From NCBI GenBank assembly GCA_963829835.1, contig CAWHKC010000004.1, positions 186,001-250,000 of the forward strand: a DNA stretch of 64,000 nt, in the 5' to 3' direction. The stretch is from Berkiella sp963829835 (GTDB taxonomy: Bacteria > Pseudomonadota > Gammaproteobacteria > Berkiellales > Berkiellaceae). Shown in pieces: positions 62,629-64,000 of this stretch (positions within the stretch are counted from its first letter, which is position 1; every line of letters begins with the position of its first letter). A program made the position numbers and the translations under genes. The notes below the pieces were generated by a model. It was not told the DNA's origin. It made no database searches and was given only the letters and a program-made list of their open reading frames with translations.

Positions 62629-62706
62629 GTAGGGTGGGCAAAGCTCTTAGCGTGCCCACCAGTTCGTTTGAATTGGTGGGCACGCTTAGAGCTTTGCCCA
62701 CCCTAC
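62629..62706. repeat. REP-like palindromic element, copy 4 (variant)
   Basis: Both arms carry an altered centre (AAAGCTCTTAGCGTGCC on the left, GGCACGCTTAGAGCTTTGCC on the right), so pairing is restored on both sides. It separates the convergent cyclase and uup genes and probably ends both transcripts. Confidence 0.9.
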
Positions 62707-62720
62707 AATAAAAAAGAATA

Positions 62721-64000
62721 TTAAAGATCTAATTCTTCCCAGCGGGCATACGCCTTTGTCAAATCATCTTTTAATTTTGCGAGTTTATTATTCGTCTCCA
62801 AAATCGCTTCTTTAGATTTAGAATAAAAATCTGGCTCACATACTATCATCTCCAACTGCTTAATTTCGTTTTCCATTTTTTCAATTAATGCTGGCATCGA
62901 TGCTAGTTCTTTTTGCTCTTGATAACTTAGCTTTTTTTTGCTTGATGATTTATCACTTTCAACAACTGAGTTTTTAGTTTCTTTTGGCTTTTTATTTTCA
63001 GGTTTATTTGACTTCTTTGGGGTTGAGCTTTGTCTCTCAATCCAATCACTATAGCCGCCCACATCAATAGAAATACTACCATCAGTATCAAAGGCGATAG
63101 TATGCGTCGCGATGTTATCAATAAATTCTCTATCATGGCTGATGATGATCACGGTGCCAGGATAGTTTAAAAGCAAGGTTTCCAAAACATCTAACGATTC
63201 AATATCCAAATCGTTGGTTGGTTCATCTAGTACTAAAACGTTTGCAGGACGCGCAAATAATTTTGCTAACATCAAACGATTTTGTTCACCCCCAGAAAGG
63301 GTTCTGGCAAGCATACGACATTTAGCGGGTGAAAATAAAAAATCTCCCAGATAACCAATCACATGCTTTTTCTTTCCTTGAATTTCAATGGAATCATCCC
63401 CTTCCGCGACATTCGCCATCACTGTTTCTTCTGGGTTGATATGTTCCCGATTTTGATCAAAAAAGGCTATTTGATTCACAGGGCTATGTTTGATAGTCCC
63501 TTGTGTTGGTTGAAGTTGATCAATTAATAATTTAACAAGGGTTGTTTTACCGGTACCATTTTGACCTACAATCGCAATTTTATCACCGCGTTGAATATTA
63601 AAAGTGAAATCTTTGATCAACAGTTTATCGGGTGTATAACCAAAAGACACATTCTTGGCTTGGATCACCATCTTGCCGCCAGAAACGGGATCATTGACTT
63701 CGAATTTGGGTTTATCTTTGATAGTTCTGCGCAGCGTGCGTTCTTCACGTAACGCTTTTAAGGCACGCACTCGACCTTCGTTACGAGTTCTTCTTGCTTT
63801 CACACCTTGACGGATCCAGACTTCTTCATCTGATAATTTTTTATCAAATAAGGCATTGTGTCTTTCTTCTTCAAGCAGTGCCTGTTCTTTTCTAGCAAGA
63901 TAAGTATCGTAATCTGGTGGATACGAAGTCAGTTTTCCTCTATCTAACTCTACAATGCGTGTCGCCAATTTGCGTAGTAATGCACGATCATGGGTGATAA
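62721..64000 (-). CDS. uup: ABC-F ATPase Uup, N-terminal part outside window
   Basis: About 426 residues are visible; the frame is open to the right edge. The linker WIRQGVKARRTRNEGRVRAL is diagnostic of Uup. The second ATPase domain follows with Walker A VGQNGTGKTTLVKL, signature LSGGEQNRLMLAKL and Walker B VLVLDEPTNDLDIESLD, then a basic linker and a C-terminal coiled coil. ABC-F proteins act on ribosomes; Uup affects transposon excision and translation. Start lies beyond 64000. Confidence 0.95.
   Translation of the reverse strand, partial: ITHDRALLRKLATRIVELDRGKLTSYPPDYDTYLARKEQALLEEERHNALFDKKLSDEEVWIRQGVKARRTRNEGRVRALKALREERTLRRTIKDKPKFEVNDPVSGGKMVIQAKNVSFGYTPDKLLIKDFTFNIQRGDKIAIVGQNGTGKTTLVKLLIDQLQPTQGTIKHSPVNQIAFFDQNREHINPEETVMANVAEGDDSIEIQGKKKHVIGYLGDFLFSPAKCRMLARTLSGGEQNRLMLAKLFARPANVLVLDEPTNDLDIESLDVLETLLLNYPGTVIIISHDREFIDNIATHTIAFDTDGSISIDVGGYSDWIERQSSTPKKSNKPENKKPKETKNSVVESDKSSSKKKLSYQEQKELASMPALIEKMENEIKQLEMIVCEPDFYSKSKEAILETNNKLAKLKDDLTKAYARWEELDL

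Overview
The window looks like a chromosomal segment of an AT-rich, host-associated gammaproteobacterium, most likely of the order Legionellales. The basis is gene content: several ankyrin-repeat proteins, a eukaryote-type Ser/Thr kinase with basic nuclear-localisation-like ends, a U-box protein, a proline-rich WH2 (actin-binding) protein and a zeta-like kinase of effector size, mixed with ordinary gammaproteobacterial metabolism. A 'Candidatus Berkiella'-like (intranuclear amoeba symbiont) source would fit, but that is inference. No secretion system is encoded here, so every 'effector' call rests on domain content.

Layout. 1-6 kb: a 5' fragment of an exported beta-carbonic anhydrase, a zinc alcohol dehydrogenase, a fungal-type cytosine deaminase, a GNAT, a microcin-like peptide, and DUF3592/arrestin-like membrane genes. 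5.9-17.7 kb: the WH2 protein, two small Gly/His/Tyr-rich exported proteins, a methylthioadenosine salvage operon (mtnP-mtnA-GyrI-like), a frame-interrupted U-box gene, an ankyrin protein, an exported 2H phosphoesterase and a zeta-like kinase with a 4-nt overlapping small gene. 17.7-26.7 kb: PhzF-like isomerase, oligopeptidase B, a CheD-like protein followed by a 25-residue leader-like peptide, the Ser/Thr kinase, an ArsB/NhaD permease, a compositionally distinct patch with one membrane gene, and a double-GNAT protein. 26.7-35.1 kb: a Kdp potassium-pump operon (small peptide-kdpF-kdpA-kdpB-kdpC-porin) facing a second, orphan kdpA.

35.2-47.6 kb is a complete integrative island. It is inserted in the 3' half of tRNA-Arg(TCG) and bounded by a perfect 42-bp direct repeat. 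Its integrase, AlpA-like regulator, Toprim primase and P-loop helicase form a P4-like core. The cargo holds a SEC-C protein with a PD-(D/E)xK-like N terminus, a two-gene unit of a MazG-like protein and a membrane-anchored dCTP-deaminase-fold protein that lacks the catalytic glutamate, two double-glycine-leader peptides, and a block of secreted and membrane proteins. This cargo is the best candidate for an undescribed nucleotide-based defence or bacteriocin module.

47.7-64 kb: an IS1202-like insertion sequence with 16-bp target duplication, an unknown effector-like gene, a large ankyrin gene broken by a frame change, a D-amino-acid dehydrogenase, an FAD monooxygenase, an ankyrin protein, a methyltransferase, a YbjQ protein, an ankyrin protein fused to a PI-kinase-like domain, UspA, a thiolase-cyclase pair, and the C-terminal part of the ABC-F protein Uup. 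Four copies of a REP-like palindrome lie between genes.
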